Source: Sipunculus nudus (lineage: Eukaryota; Annelida; Sipuncula; Golfingiida; Sipunculidae). Taken from it: DNA of 64,000 nucleotides. Positions 34,346 through 47,361 of this stretch are shown in pieces; the first letter of the stretch is position 1, and each line of letters begins with the position of its first letter. The stretch lies in contig CM049316.1 of NCBI GenBank assembly GCA_026874595.1, positions 37,621,695-37,685,694 of the forward strand, read 5' to 3'. The notes beneath the pieces were generated by a model. The model saw only the letters and a list, made by a program, of their open reading frames with translations. It did not search any database and was not told where the DNA came from. Position numbers and translations under genes: made by a program.

Positions 34346-35429
34346 TATATCATTCCATCTTCACTTCGTATTCCAAAAAGAATATCCCTCAAACAGAGCT
34401 GTATGTGATTATCAAATATGTCGTTCCACCATGTCTGTAAGGTTAACCAAAAATTACGTACCACATGACATTCAAATAAAAAATGTTCTATAGAGTCGAT
34501 TTCACTGCAATAATTACATCTAGGAGAGCTTATGATTTTCCATTTGAATAACTTTTTATTATATGGAAAAATCATTGTCAATATTTTATATTGTAATGTC
34601 TGAATTTTTGTGTCTCTATGAACATGAAAAGGCAAACTGAATGTAACTGACCAATCTATATCATCATATTTTCTATTCCAGTTCACCATTCACAAATGAT
34701 CAGTTTGGTCGCTTGTTTAGTTAGGCATATTATGTTAAAGCAATACTAATCAGATTATCTGATACAACGGATACAAATTCGTTAGACCTTCGTTAAATAC
34801 GGAGCCGCAAGAAGGAGTCAATTAAGTGTTTCGAACTAGTTAAATATTATAATTTACCGATAAACCTGTAAAATTTACCATTCGCACTAAAAATGTATCA
34901 TGGCTCGTTTATTTAAGACCGGATATAATTAGTGGGAGATCAAAAGTGAAAATAGAAGACATCGAAAACTTAAAGATGAGGGAAACAAAAATTTAGGACA
35001 ACTCTACAGCCATTGCTGGAATTCCTTGATTTGTCATAGTTTTTAAGTCTCAAGCTTACAATGTTGCAACTGTGCACACGACTGATCCGAACAGTCGGTC
35101 GATATGCCTGACATTGTGCAACAATTAAACCTCATTTAAACTTAATTACGGCGTGATTATACCAATCACTCAAAAAGAAGAACACTGACTGGTTCGAACG
35201 CACATTTAATCCCAGTAAAATGTATATCAAAATGAACATTAAGTAAAATGTTCCACTGTTGGACATACTACGCTCTTCCACAAACACTCATTGAAATTCA
35301 ACAAAATCTTTAATTTTTTATCATATTTAGAATTAAACAATCCATGCAAAAATTCAATCAATTTAAACGCCCTAAGTTCAACCCATCCACAAATCAAATA
35401 GAAATGAGAGCGCTTGAAAATATTGTATG

Positions 35430-35640
35430 GACAAACAAACAAAAATAAGCAGAGAAAATGGGTCTATCTTCTGCGTACAATATAAATTATATAAATTATC
35501 TCCGACGTATTACATGCTATCTCAAACAAACAAAAAAGGAAAAAGACAAAAATGGGTCTATCTGCTACCCAAGCGTATTGCTGCCATCTGCCATCATTTT
35601 ATCTTCTACGTACGACATACTATCTCAAACAAGGCCTACA
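35430..35640. repeat. TACGTACGA-family repeat, left block
   Basis: Contains AATGGGTCTATCT.CT, AAGCGTATTGCTGCCATCTG and CTACGTACGACATACTATCT, the same words that build the block at 36995-37540. The two blocks bracket the GGCGCCACC-type units. Confidence 0.6.
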
Positions 35641-35929
35641 GGCCTAATGCGAACCTCTGCAATGAGATATACACCAGGTATAATGCTTCAATGCTGGGCC
35701 ATTACTTTTCAAGTACACGTGTAACATGTTGCATATTAACAATGCAAGTACTAAACATTTTGAACAAGAACCAATTACACAAACATCACTGCTGACATCT
35801 GGCATAGGTGCACACAGAACAAAAATGATTGAAGGTGTATTCCAGTCTTGTATTCGAAAGGCTATCAGAGATGTATAAATATGCCCAATTTCAGATTGAT
35901 ATATCAAACCCCTCCTGAGAAATGAGCAT

Positions 35930-36960
35930 GGACAAACGCTGTGCAAAATAAATATTGTAGGTGGCGCCACCAGTCTTGTATTCGATAAACTTATTCGATA
36001 TGTATTATTAGGCCCATTATCAGGCCGATAGATCAAACCCCTCTGGAGAAATAAGTGGTCAAATTCACTGTGCAATAGTCATTGTAGGTGGTGACACCTG
36101 TATTGTGAATGAGAAAGCCATCGAAGACGCACAGACAGGTTAAAATATTAGGGCAATACTTCAAACTTCTCTTGAATTTGATGAATATTAATACTTTATG
36201 ACTTACCTTGGAAAAAGCACCAACTATTACCGCCCCCAGAAGATAGGTCAACACAGGTGGCGCCACCTGGAGGTCAAATCATTTAACAGTGATATGATCA
36301 TTATTCCTGTGAAATTTGAAACTGAAAGCTGCAGTAGTTCCTAAGAAATTTGGTAACAGACAATACATTCCCCTATTTCCTTCCTCTAAGAAACTGTTGA
36401 CTGTGATATAAAGGCCCAAATATTAATGCTATATGACTTATCTCTAAAAAAAAGCAGAAAATACCATTACAACCTGTAGAAAATAGGTCAACACAGGTGG
36501 AGCCACCTTGAGGTCAAAATCATTTAGCAGTCACATGATCAATAATCCTGTGAAATTTGAAATGAAGACTGCAGCAGTTCCTAAGATATTTGGTAACAGA
36601 CAATTTATCATGTATGGAAACAACTCAAGTTGCCAAATTTTGCGATCGACACAATTTGAAGTTCTTTAGAGACGCCATCTTGAAAATGACTTTACTGAAT
36701 TTATACTCAGATTATTCCCCTTTCTCTAAGGAACTTTTGCCTATGATATGAAAGCCAAATATTTATACTTTAGGACTTATCTTGGAAAAAAGAAAAATAT
36801 CTTTTCGGCCCTCAGAAACTAGGTCAACATAGGTGGTGCCACCAAAAGGTATTTTTTTCATATTCATCCCATGATCAGATATTCTGCAAAGTTTCATGAA
36901 GGCAGCTGCTGTGGCTGTTGAGATATTTGGTAACAGACGGTGGATGGTGGACAATGGACG
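35930..36960. repeat. Tandem units with GGTGGCGCCACC cores
   Basis: Units with AGGTCAACACAGGTGG.GCCACCT, TCCTGTGAAATTTGAAA.TGAA and CTGCAG.AGTTCCTAAGA recur at about 36250, 36490 and 36835 (240-345 bp apart). GGTGGCGCCACC is also seen near 35950, and a variant near 36090. The block ends with GGTGGATGGTGGACAATGGACGGCGGACG. Confidence 0.65.
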
Positions 36961-36994
36961 GCGGACGCTGCGCAATGGCATAAGTTCACAGAGT

Positions 36995-37540
36995 GAAATA
37001 AAATTGGGTCTATCTACTACGGAAGCATATTGCTGCCATCTAGTAAAAAGTTCATTTATCTCGTAGTACGACATACTTTATTCTACGTATGATATATTTA
37101 TTATCTCCTACGTACGACATACTATCTCAAACTAACAAAAAAAACAGCCAAAAAGGTGTCTATTAACTACGGAAACCTATTGGTGCCACCTGGTAAAAAG
37201 TTATTTATTTTATCTCGTACGTACGACATACTACATCCTATGTACGATATACTATCTTCTACGTACAAAATTTATTATCTCCGACGTATTACATGCTTTC
37301 TCAAATAAACGAAAGAATGGGTCTCTCTGCTACGGAAGCGTAATTCTGCCATCAGGTAAAAGGTTATTTTATCTCGTAAATACGACATACTGTCTCCTAT
37401 GTACGACTTACTATCTTCTACATACGATATATTTTATCTCCTACGTACGACATACCATCTCTAGCGTACGAGACCGTATGTCCTGCCTACGAGATAATAT
37501 GTTGTACGTACGAGATAATATTTAGTATCTTACGAGATAA
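36995..37540. repeat. Palindrome-rich TACGTACGA tandem repeats
   Basis: Degenerate ~150-170-bp units begin GGGTCT.TCTGCTACGGAAGC and carry several copies of ATCTCCTACGTACGACATAC. The right end (37430-37540) holds the opposite-strand form, GTACGTACGAGATAATAT, so the block can fold into large imperfect hairpins. No coding capacity. Confidence 0.7.
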
Positions 37541-38541
37541 TTATTTCCGTAATTTGCCTGAACCTGCTGAGAAAATCCGTCCCGAAGTTAAGTGAATCTA
37601 CACCAGATTTAAATCACTGGCTCCATACCATTTCCTTCAAGCTTCTTTGAAATTCAAAGGGAACGGTTGGAGATATAGGACCTAAAAACAGACAGACAAA
37701 TGGGGAAACATAAAACCTGTCCAAATACTTCTTGACAATGCATTTTATCATTCAGCTTACGCTTATTTAACATAAGTAAGCAGGTCGCAGAGGTAATAGT
37801 TGTAATTTAAGTAATTAGCGAAATGCCTTAATTCCGTCATGCGACTTACGACATTTGTGTTTTCATACGGTCAAGGGATAACGGCACGTAAATGCATTTG
37901 AATTAGTGTATATTGTTGATAAATCAGGGTTTGAGAAGGGCACCGACCCCAGAAGGAGAGTCTAAAGGCGGGAATCTATTTTCAGGAAGAGTCTTGCGGT
38001 TCCTGGTAATGTAGAGGCAGAGAATATATATATATATAACGATCGAGAGCATTTATTTTTTCGCTACTCGCAGTTTCACGCGTTGTTAGCACCTGGGCGG
38101 TCACCAGGCAACTGTTATTCAGGATGAACACCCGGTTATTCCTCTTATTAAATTTTTGCAACACACTCGGACACTTCCTGATAAATAGGATTATGCTATT
38201 TACGTTGTATTTGCATTACATTCTTTTTTAATTACATAAATAGTCACTTTACATCTGACTCTTTCCACCGTAAAGACCAGTTGCTAATACTAGCAGCTAA
38301 TACAGAAGGTTTGTGTACACGAATTAAACATACTTTGTCAACGGGTATCGCTAACGGAGAGAGTGTAATTATGTGAGGATTTGTAATATGGGTTCACATA
38401 AGTTCTGTGTATGTCATGTCTTCAGGATTTAATCATGTTTGCTACCGGGATGATTAAAAAATAATCTCAGAGATGTGAACCATTCGTGGCTGTCCCGTTT
38501 ATATAGTCTTTAGTTAAGCTGACCACTTGTGAGCAAACGAT

Positions 38542-38735
38542 CTGGCGAGCCATACCCAGAGGACTGCGTCTGTCAGGAGGTAGTGAGTGAGTACATTCAG
38601 TGCCACCTGGCGAGCTAAGCCAAATCACTGAATTTGGCAGGAGGCAGTGAGTATCTACAGACAGTGCCATCTGGCGAGCTGTACTCGGAGAACTGCGTGT
38701 GGTAGGAGGCAGGGAGTGAGTACAGACAGCGCAAC
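38542..38735. repeat. Minisatellite, three ~65-bp units
   Basis: Units start with CTGGCGAGC at 38542, 38607 and 38671 (65 and 64 bp apart). They share GGAGG.AG.GAGTGAGTACA..CAG.GCCA. Each is diverged from the others by several substitutions. Confidence 0.8.
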
Positions 38736-39548
38736 CTATCCAGGAACTGTAAACCAAGGGTGTGTACTGAAACTTGGTCATTATTCATGTGTGGGTTTTG
38801 CAAAGAAAGAATCGGTAGATTTTGCAAACGGATTCATTTTTCGGTAAAGTAGTCAACAAACCCATACCAATTTGAAATATGTGTCAAATTTGATTGTTTG
38901 AATAGTGATAGTAAGCAGTTATTTCTATTCAAATATAAAATATTACAGGACCAGGCTTGTACGTTTTTCCTCCGGAACCATATACTTGGTATCAGTTGTC
39001 ATACAAGATGAAGAACGTCGGGTAAGTTCAGCTTCGGAGAGTGGCTCTGTGACTTATTCTTTGAATAAAGAGAGACAAACATATATATAGACAAGATACG
39101 GAAAAAGAATATAAGAATAAAATACAACAAAGAAAAGGACAGTGTATAGGTTAATATCAAAGAATTACACCTCAGTCCTGGTTTGAATATATCCATTGAT
39201 ACAATGGTTATGCATAGGAAGAGCAAATGTAGTTAAATAGGTGCATAATTTATATAAAGAAAATAATTTCTCTGTTCCTTTATTTATAACTTCTCTTTAA
39301 GTTCTTTGATTGTTTTATCATGGCTGGTTATGTTACCGTGTCTTCTGGCAATATTATCTCTTACAAAAGGTTATGTCTTTTACCTTACAATAGTAGGATG
39401 TCAATTATTGGCTGATTTGTATTTTTCAGTATGATACTCGCCAATGTTAATGTGTTAATACAGAAAGAAAATCGTTGCGCTCTATGCCCTTAACATGGTG
39501 TCAAAGATTACAACTTGTCCTTACAGATCCAGTGGCTGAAAATTTGAC

Positions 39549-39630
39549 ATGTCTTACCTCACCATTCTCTGCCTCCTGTTAATGCTTTGTGGGGATGGAT
39601 TGTACCATGTATCGGCAACAAACGCAACAG
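39549..39630 (+). CDS. Exon 1: signal peptide
   Basis: The ATG leads into a leucine-rich leader and then VSATNAT. It ends at a gtacag donor in phase 1, which joins to exon 2 as NATVILTNESNF. It is too short to stand out on its own; the assignment rests on the leader and on phase. Confidence 0.6.
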
Positions 39631-42600
39631 GTACAGATTTCAGTGACATACAGACATGATCTCAAATTCACTCAAGCTAAATATTTTAAAGGTTTTTTTA
39701 GCTCAGCTGACTGAAAGTCATCTGAGCTATAGCGATCACTCTTTGTCCGTCGTCCGTCTGTCTGTCTGTCTGTCCGTCTGTCCGTCTGTCTGTCCGTTAA
39801 CCAGGCACAAATCGTAACCGCTAGAACTGGAATCTTCTTACTTGACATCCTGGGAGGTCCATGAAAAATCTCCTTGGAAACCAGAAATTAGGTCTCTGTT
39901 ACCCATATCCTTCGAGCTATGGGGCCCCAAAGTACCCCCCAGAAAAGTAAAAAATTTCATACAAAAACTTCAATATCTCATTAACTACTTGACTGATGGT
40001 CATGATTTTTGGCATACATATTGATCATGAGATGTTCCATCAGTTCCTGAAGACTGGTGGCGCCACCTGTATTTTTCGATTTTTTACGAATTGTTTTCTC
40101 TATTTTTGAGACCTTTCAAAATGTAAACATCTGTTAACAAGGCACAAATCGTAAAGACTGGACTTAGAATCTTCATTCTTAACACACTAAGAGAACTATG
40201 AAAAGTCTCCATGGAAACCAGAAATTAGGTCTCTGTTACCCATATTCTTTGAGCTATGGAGCCCCAAAGTACCCCCAAGAAAAGTAAAAAATTTCATACA
40301 AAAACTTCAATATCTCATTAACTACTTGACTGATGGTCATGATTTGTGGCATAACTATTGATCATGAGATGTGTCATCACTTCCTGCAGACTGGTGGTGC
40401 CACCTTTATTGTTTGATTTTTTACGATTTTTTCCTCTATTTTTGAGACCTTTAAGGATGCTGTCATCTGTTAGCATGGCACAAATCGTAACGACTGGACC
40501 TAGAATCTTCATTCTTGACACACTGAGAGGTCCATGAAAAATATCCTTGGAAACCAGAAATTAGGTCTCTGTTAACCATATCCTTCGAGCTATGGAGCCC
40601 TAAAGTACCCCCTAGAAAAGTAAAAAATTTCATACAAAAACTTCAATATCTCATTAACTACTTGAATGATGGTCATGATTTTTGGCATACATATTGATTA
40701 TGAAAGGTTCCATCAGTTCCTGCAGACTTGTGGTGCCACCTGTATTGTTTGATTTTTTACGATTTTTTCCTCTATTTTTGAGACCTTTAAGGATGCTGTC
40801 ATCTGTTAACGTGGCACAAATCATAACGACTGGACCTAGAATCTTCATTCTTGACACACTGAGAGGTCCATGAAAAATATCCTTGGAAACCAGAAATTAG
40901 GTCTCTGTTAACCATATCCTTCGAGCTATGGGGCCCCAAAGTACCCCCCCCCCCAGAGTAGTCAAAAATTTCATACAAAAACTTCAATATCTCAATAACT
41001 ACATCACTGATGGTCATGATTTTTGGCATACATATTGATTATGAAATGTTCCATCAGTTCCTGCAGACTTGTGGTGCCACCTGTATTGTTTGATTTTTTA
41101 CGATTTTTTCCTCTATTTTTGAGACCTTTAAGGATGCTGTCATCTGTTAACGTGGCACAAATCATAACGACTGGACCTAGAATCTTCATTCTCGACACAC
41201 TGAGAGACCTATGAAAAGTCTCCATGGAAACCAAAATTAGGTCTCTGTTACCCATATTCTTCGAGCTATGGAGCCCTAAAGTACCCCCAAGAAAAGTAAA
41301 AAATTTCATACAAAAACTTCAATATCTCATTAACTACTTGAATGATGGTCATGATTTGTGTCATAACTATTGATCATGAGATGTGTCATCTGTTCCTGCA
41401 GACTGGTGGCGCCACCTGTATCGTTCGATTTTTTACGATTTTTTCCTCTATTTTTGAGACCTTTAAGGATGCTGTCATCTGTTAGCATGGCACAAATAGT
41501 AACGACTGGACCTAGAATCTTCATTCTCAACACACTGGAAGACCTATGAAAAGTCTCCATGGAAACCAGAAATTAGGTCTGTGTTACCCATATCCTTTGA
41601 GCTATGGGGCCCCAAAGTACCCCCCAGAGTAGTCAAAAATTTCATACAAAAACTTCAATATCTCAATAACTACATCACTGATGGTCATGATTTTTGGCAT
41701 ACATATTGATTATGAGATGTTCCATCAGTTCCTGCAGACTGGTGGCGCCACCTATGTTATCTATCAAGAGGGTACAAATTGCAACAACTGGACCTAGAAA
41801 CTTCACTCTTGTCATGCAAGGAGGCCCATGAAGAGTGCCTGTGGAAACTTGAAATTAGGTCTCTGTTACCCATATCCTTCAAGCTATAGGACTCTGAAGT
41901 ATCCCTCAGAATAATGGACAATTTGATACAAAAGCTGAAGTATCTGAACAACTAATACGGAGATCATCATGATTCTTTGCATGGATATTGAATATTAAGT
42001 GTTTATAGCTCAACTGACTGTAAGTCATCTGAAGTATCCCTCAGAATAATGGACAATTTGATACAAAAGCTCAAGTATCTAAACAACTATAGCAGTGATC
42101 ACCATGATTCTTTGCATGGATATTGATCATGGAATGTGTCATCAGTTTCTGCAGTATGGTGGCGCCACCTGTATTTTTTTTATTTTAACGAATTTTTTTC
42201 TCTATTTTTGAGACCTCATAAGATGCGGTCATCTGTTAACATGGCACAAATCGTAACAACTGGACCTAGAATCTTCTCTCTTGACATGCTGAGAGGCCCA
42301 TGAAAAGTTTCCTTAAAAACTTGAAATTAGGTCTCTGTTACCCATAACCTCTGAGCTATGGGGCTCCGAAGTACCCCCCCCCCCCCCCCAGAATAATGGA
42401 AAATTTGATACAAAAGCTCAAGTATCTGAACAATTATTATATTGATCACCATGATTCTTTGCATGGATATTGATCATGAAATGTTTCATCAGTTTCTGCA
42501 TTCTGGTGGCGCCACCTGTATTTTTTCAATTTTTAGCTCAGCTGACTGAAAGTCATCTGAGCTGTAGCGATCACCTTTTGTCCGTCGTCCGTCCGGCCAT

Positions 42601-45600
42601 CCAGGCGTCTGTCTGTTAACAGGGCACAAATCGTAACCGCTAGACCAGGAATCTTCTTACTTGAAATCCTGGGAGGTCTATGGAAATTCTCCTTGTAAAC
42701 CTGAAATTAGGTCACTGTGACCTATATTCTTCGAGCTATGGGGTTCTGAAGTACCCCCAGAATAATGCAAAATTTAATACAAAAGCTCAAGTATCTGAAC
42801 AACTGATGCATTAATCACCATGATTCTTTGCATGGATATTGATCATGGAGTGTTTCATCAATTTCTGGAGATTGGTGGCGCCACCTATATTTTTTTTATT
42901 TTTTACGATTTTTTTTTTCTCTACTTTTGTGATCTTTAAACATTTGGTCATCTGTAAACAGGGCACAAATCATAATGACTGGACCTAGAATCTTCTGTCC
43001 TCACCTCCAGGGAAGCCCATAAAAGGTCTACATGGAAACCCGAAATAAGGTCCCTGTTACCCATATTCTGTGAGCTATGGGGCTCTGAAGTACCCCCCAG
43101 AATAAAGATTTGGTCATATATTAACAGGGCACAAATCATAATGACTGGACCTAGAATCTTCTGTCCTCACCTCCAGGGAAGCCCATAAAAGGTCTACATG
43201 GAAACCCGAAATAAGGTCCCTGTTACCCATATCCTTCATGCTCTGGGGCTCCGAAGTACTCCCCAGAATAAAGATTTGGTCATCTGTTAACAGAGCACAA
43301 ATTATAATGACTTGACCTAGAATCTCCTTTCTTGATATGCTGGGAGGCCCCTGAAAAGTCTCCTTGTGCACCTAAAATTACATCTCTGTTACCCATATCC
43401 TTCATCCTATGCGGCTTTGAAATACCCCCCAGAATAAACATTTGGATTTGTTAACAGGGCACAAATCATAATAACTGGACCTAGAATTTTATTTTTTGAC
43501 ATGCTGGGAGACCCCTGAAAAGTCATCTTGTAAACCTTGAAAATAGGTGTCTGTTACCCATATCCTTCAAGCTACAGAGCTCCATAGTACCCCAATGAAT
43601 ATTGGATGATTTTATACAAAAGGTCAAGTTTGGAAAAAGTATTTCATTCAAATTTGACATTCAGATGATAAAATTACTTTTGTCAATGTCTTCCTGGTCA
43701 GCTGAGCGTCATGACCCCTGGGTCACTTGTTTCTATATCTGACGTCTATTAAATAAATATAATCCGTTGAACCTTTCATAAAAATATGCAGGAAAAAGCC
43801 CTTCTCGCCCACCACTTACTGGCTACTCCTTTGGTTTGTAAGCATGTCTTTATAATAAGTTCGGTACCCCGCCGATATAATTCAAGCACATTCAACAAGC
43901 ACATCTGGATTCATCTCAGTCGAACAAGAGTTTTGCAAAGAGCATTTTGCAATTATTTCCCTCTCATATTCCGCACCATGCAACCAGTTATATATTTGTT
44001 TTCATGTTTGTTAACACTGATACACTGTTTACAAACAGCTTGTAGATAAATAAGCTCATACCTACGTCACAGAGGCGTTACAAGAACGTTCAGGGATAAC
44101 TTACAGTCAATAAATATGTAAAACATCACATAAGGTCTACAGAAAAAGGTAGCTGAATGTTTGGATTTATCCCGAAAACAATCACACAAACAGCTAAAAT
44201 TCTGCACCGGATGTACGTATGGACTGCTATGCCATAGTTTCATAGTTAAAATCCGACCTTTAGTTCCGGTCATAAAAATGAGTTTATCATTACTTTAATT
44301 TAATATGTGACGACAAAAGGCAGAGGCGTAGCTCGGGCTTATAATTTGTACGCACAAATACAATATACAAGAACAGATAGATGGGGTATCTGACCTTTAC
44401 ATCCCAAGAGCTAAAACAACTGTTTTAACTTTGCATACAGTGTTAAGATGAAACAAGAGATGAATAATATCGGAACTTGAACAAAATTCTAAATGTGTTG
44501 CAAGTTATTAATTAATTAACTTTAATTTCACTGCAGTAATCCTGACGAACGAAAGTAATTTCGCCTTGGCACTGGGTATTTGTCATGACGTCGTGGGACC
44601 ACTCATACCGACCTCTGGTGGCCAAATGAAAAGATTATTAAATAAACGTTTCCCGTCACACATGGATAAAGTAGCCGTGTGGTTGCCTGTCAGGATGACA
44701 AATGACTCGAGATGGGTTGGTTTCGATGAAAAGGTGATTGGTAAGTGCAAAAAATTGAACAATTATCTTGCTTGCTTAACAGTTTGATGATGCAGAAATA
44801 ATGAAGAGTAATCTGAAAAAAAACAAGGTAATTTGTATTGCTTTATAATATACACGAAGTTCATTTTATTGTTCAAATATTCTTGTAACCACAGGTTTTA
44901 ATTTGGAATTAATGTTTTAATTTTCGATACGATACCTATACACTATATTAGTTTATAAATACCATCCTTCAGATTTCTTATCAGAGCATTTTCTTAAATC
45001 ATGTCAGTCCCAAAATCTTTATTTGGGCACATTCTGCATGTTAAAGCATCACTCTCAGTATCAACAGTCAAACCTCTCTAAGTGGGCACCTCCAAAAGAG
45101 GGTACCTCTATAAAGTGGGCACTTTTGGGCAGTCCAGTTTTTCTTCTTCTCTTTATTATGTTTAACTAATGTGGGCACCTCTTTATTCTGCAAAGTGGGT
45201 AATTTGCCTCAAGGTTATGTGGGCACTTTATCAATTTTCCCAGTTGAAGTATCTTCCTATTCAAACCTTCGCAGTTTTACTTATTAAATTCTTAATTATA
45301 ACCAATCAGAATATCCGTTAATTATTAAATATTTATATTTCAACAATTAATGATGATGACCAAACAGATGAAAAAAGGACAGAGATGTATTATCTTCTGT
45401 TTGCATAATCATAATAATAGTCTTCTTGACTCAAGGCTATGCATTATACTACTTTAATGTGCCTGCACATGCTCAGGTTAGACCTCAGCCCAGACTGGCT
45501 GTTCATGTGATGGTTTATAGCCAGCAGTGAATGCACCACTCAGTAGCTGTTCATATTTGACTGATCGGCCTATACTTTGATCTGACGGTCCCTGCACTTT

Positions 45601-47317
45601 GGTATGTCAGTGAAGCAAGCACTGCTATAGTTAATACCATGAGTGGAAGCCCTGACTCATTCACCCAATTACTAAGTACTCTGAGAAAAAAGTAATAGCA
45701 TAATGCCCCCTGGCCAACTGCAACGTTTACTTAGCAGTTGCACTTAATGATCAACATCAAACACTGGTCATTCGCATAAAACTTTGACTGCCCACTTGTA
45801 AATATCTGCCATTTCAACGATCGGGCATCTCAGTACAACGATCGATTAGCTGATCTGAGCCGGCCTGATAGATTAAAATTATAAAATACAAACACAAGCT
45901 TGTCTATTAATTATCATATTACGCTAAAACAAATAATCTGTAAATTTATTTAAATAGTTTACGCTGGATTAAACCAATAGAACCGTAGTCATAACAGGAA
46001 ACATGTTAAGAAGCCAAACGTTTAAAATGCGCTAAATTTGTAGTTATTACATTTGTTGTAACATAAGAATAATAAACAGGCGTTAGGTTTATTCTTAAAT
46101 CTATCAGGATATTATTTTTATGTGGAATCTTTGTAGATTCTTGTCAGAGCGATCTATAGTGCCAGTCCTGGTCAGAGTCATCGATAATCATATTGCTCTT
46201 GCCTCAATCAATATATCAAACATAGCGCCACCCATGTATGATAAAATGTTATCATGTTTATATAGACTACAATAACAGCAACAGAGGGTGCTTGTCTACC
46301 AGGGACGGAGAGCTGTTTGGAATCTCCTGTTTCAAGCCTGGTTTGACGGGTCTGTGTTGGAAACAAGGTCAATATATTTATCTTGTCTCTGATATCTGTC
46401 TGTATGAATTAAAATTAGCTCTATGAATACATAACCTCAATTTGTGACATGTCAAGCACATGCACTTACGTTCTCAAAAGGCGTAATGCCGTCCTTATAA
46501 AGAGGCAAATGCCACGTGATACGTTCGTTCTTTCGGATAAGTCATTATTAAGCTAAGAAAGTATAACGGTAAAAATATTTTTTCTATTGTATTTTGAACA
46601 TATTTAGAATATTTAATTATTGTATTTTGAACATATTTGGAATACTTAATCTATATGTTTCGTTCGCTGAATTAGGAATTTGATATTACACTTGTAACAT
46701 AAATTTATAAAAAGTCAACTTATTTGGGTCTGCATTTATGTTTCTTTTTGGTAAAAATGTAAGGAGGAGAAACACATGTAATTGTATAGTTTGTAATTGT
46801 ACTAAACACAGGTTAACATAATTATGATAATATGACCAGAGCAAGTTCCAATTTTTGTCGTATCAGTTCATGTTCATAAATGTCCCAAATGTATAGTAAT
46901 ATGAGAAAATATAAAACACTTCAGTGAAGACATAAGCGTTAACGCACATTTCATATTTTTTTAACTTGCTAGTGCCAGACTGCAGCACTGAACAAAGAGG
47001 ACAATTAAAAAGAAAATCAAGGTCAAATATGGATACCAAAGGTCTATTTTGAAAATTGTAAATAAATAATCGTCGATTGTTTTGAACTATCCATCCCCTA
47101 TTGACCAAAATATATTTACATACATAATGTATATAGTAATTATTTATGAAATTGTTCAGTTACACATTAACACGTGTTTTCATGCATTTGCAAGTGTTAA
47201 TGTGTAACTGAACATTTTCATAAATAATTACTATGTACCAGCTCTTAGCATCCCGCTAAAAGAGCACTACTGGATTCGTTCTGCAAACGTATATACTATC
47301 GGTATATAATATATATG

Positions 47318-47361
<44 letters not shown>

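Larger units (their letters stand above)
32888..34678 (-). mobile_element. 5'-truncated LINE with 13-bp TSD, split by a Tigger element
   Basis: Identical 13-bp direct repeats CAGTTCACCATTC (32875-32887 and 34679-34691) flank the insertion. On the minus strand it begins inside ORF2 (KYDDIDWSVTFSLPFHVHRD), carries QYKILTMIFPYNKKLFKW and a C..C....E..EHF..C zinc-type motif typical of LINE ORF2 C-termini, and ends with AATAAA and an A-run at 32895-32888. The 1205-bp insertion at 33141-34345 splits it; removing that and one TA joins IRSEDGMIY directly to DILNYCILL in frame. The type resembles L1/Tx1-like LINEs. It is a dead 5'-truncated copy of about 584 bp. Confidence 0.85.
34692..39548. other. 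Intergenic repeats, no gene seen
   Basis: The stretch is dominated by repeat families detailed separately: TACGTACGA-rich units (35430-35640, 36995-37540), GGTGGCGCCACC units (35930-36960) and a ~65-bp minisatellite (38542-38735). The remaining sequence is AT-rich without a recognisable exon. Confidence 0.5.

Noticed and set aside
40318-41560. Several similar minus-strand open frames of 60-100 residues (SRMKILGPVV type)
   Set aside because: They recur once per ~340-bp monomer and lie entirely in tandem repeats; similarity between them reflects the repeat, not a protein family.
23583-43732. Regularly spaced repeats as a CRISPR array
   Set aside because: Monomers of ~340 bp tile head to tail without unique spacers, and the DNA is animal nuclear with introns.
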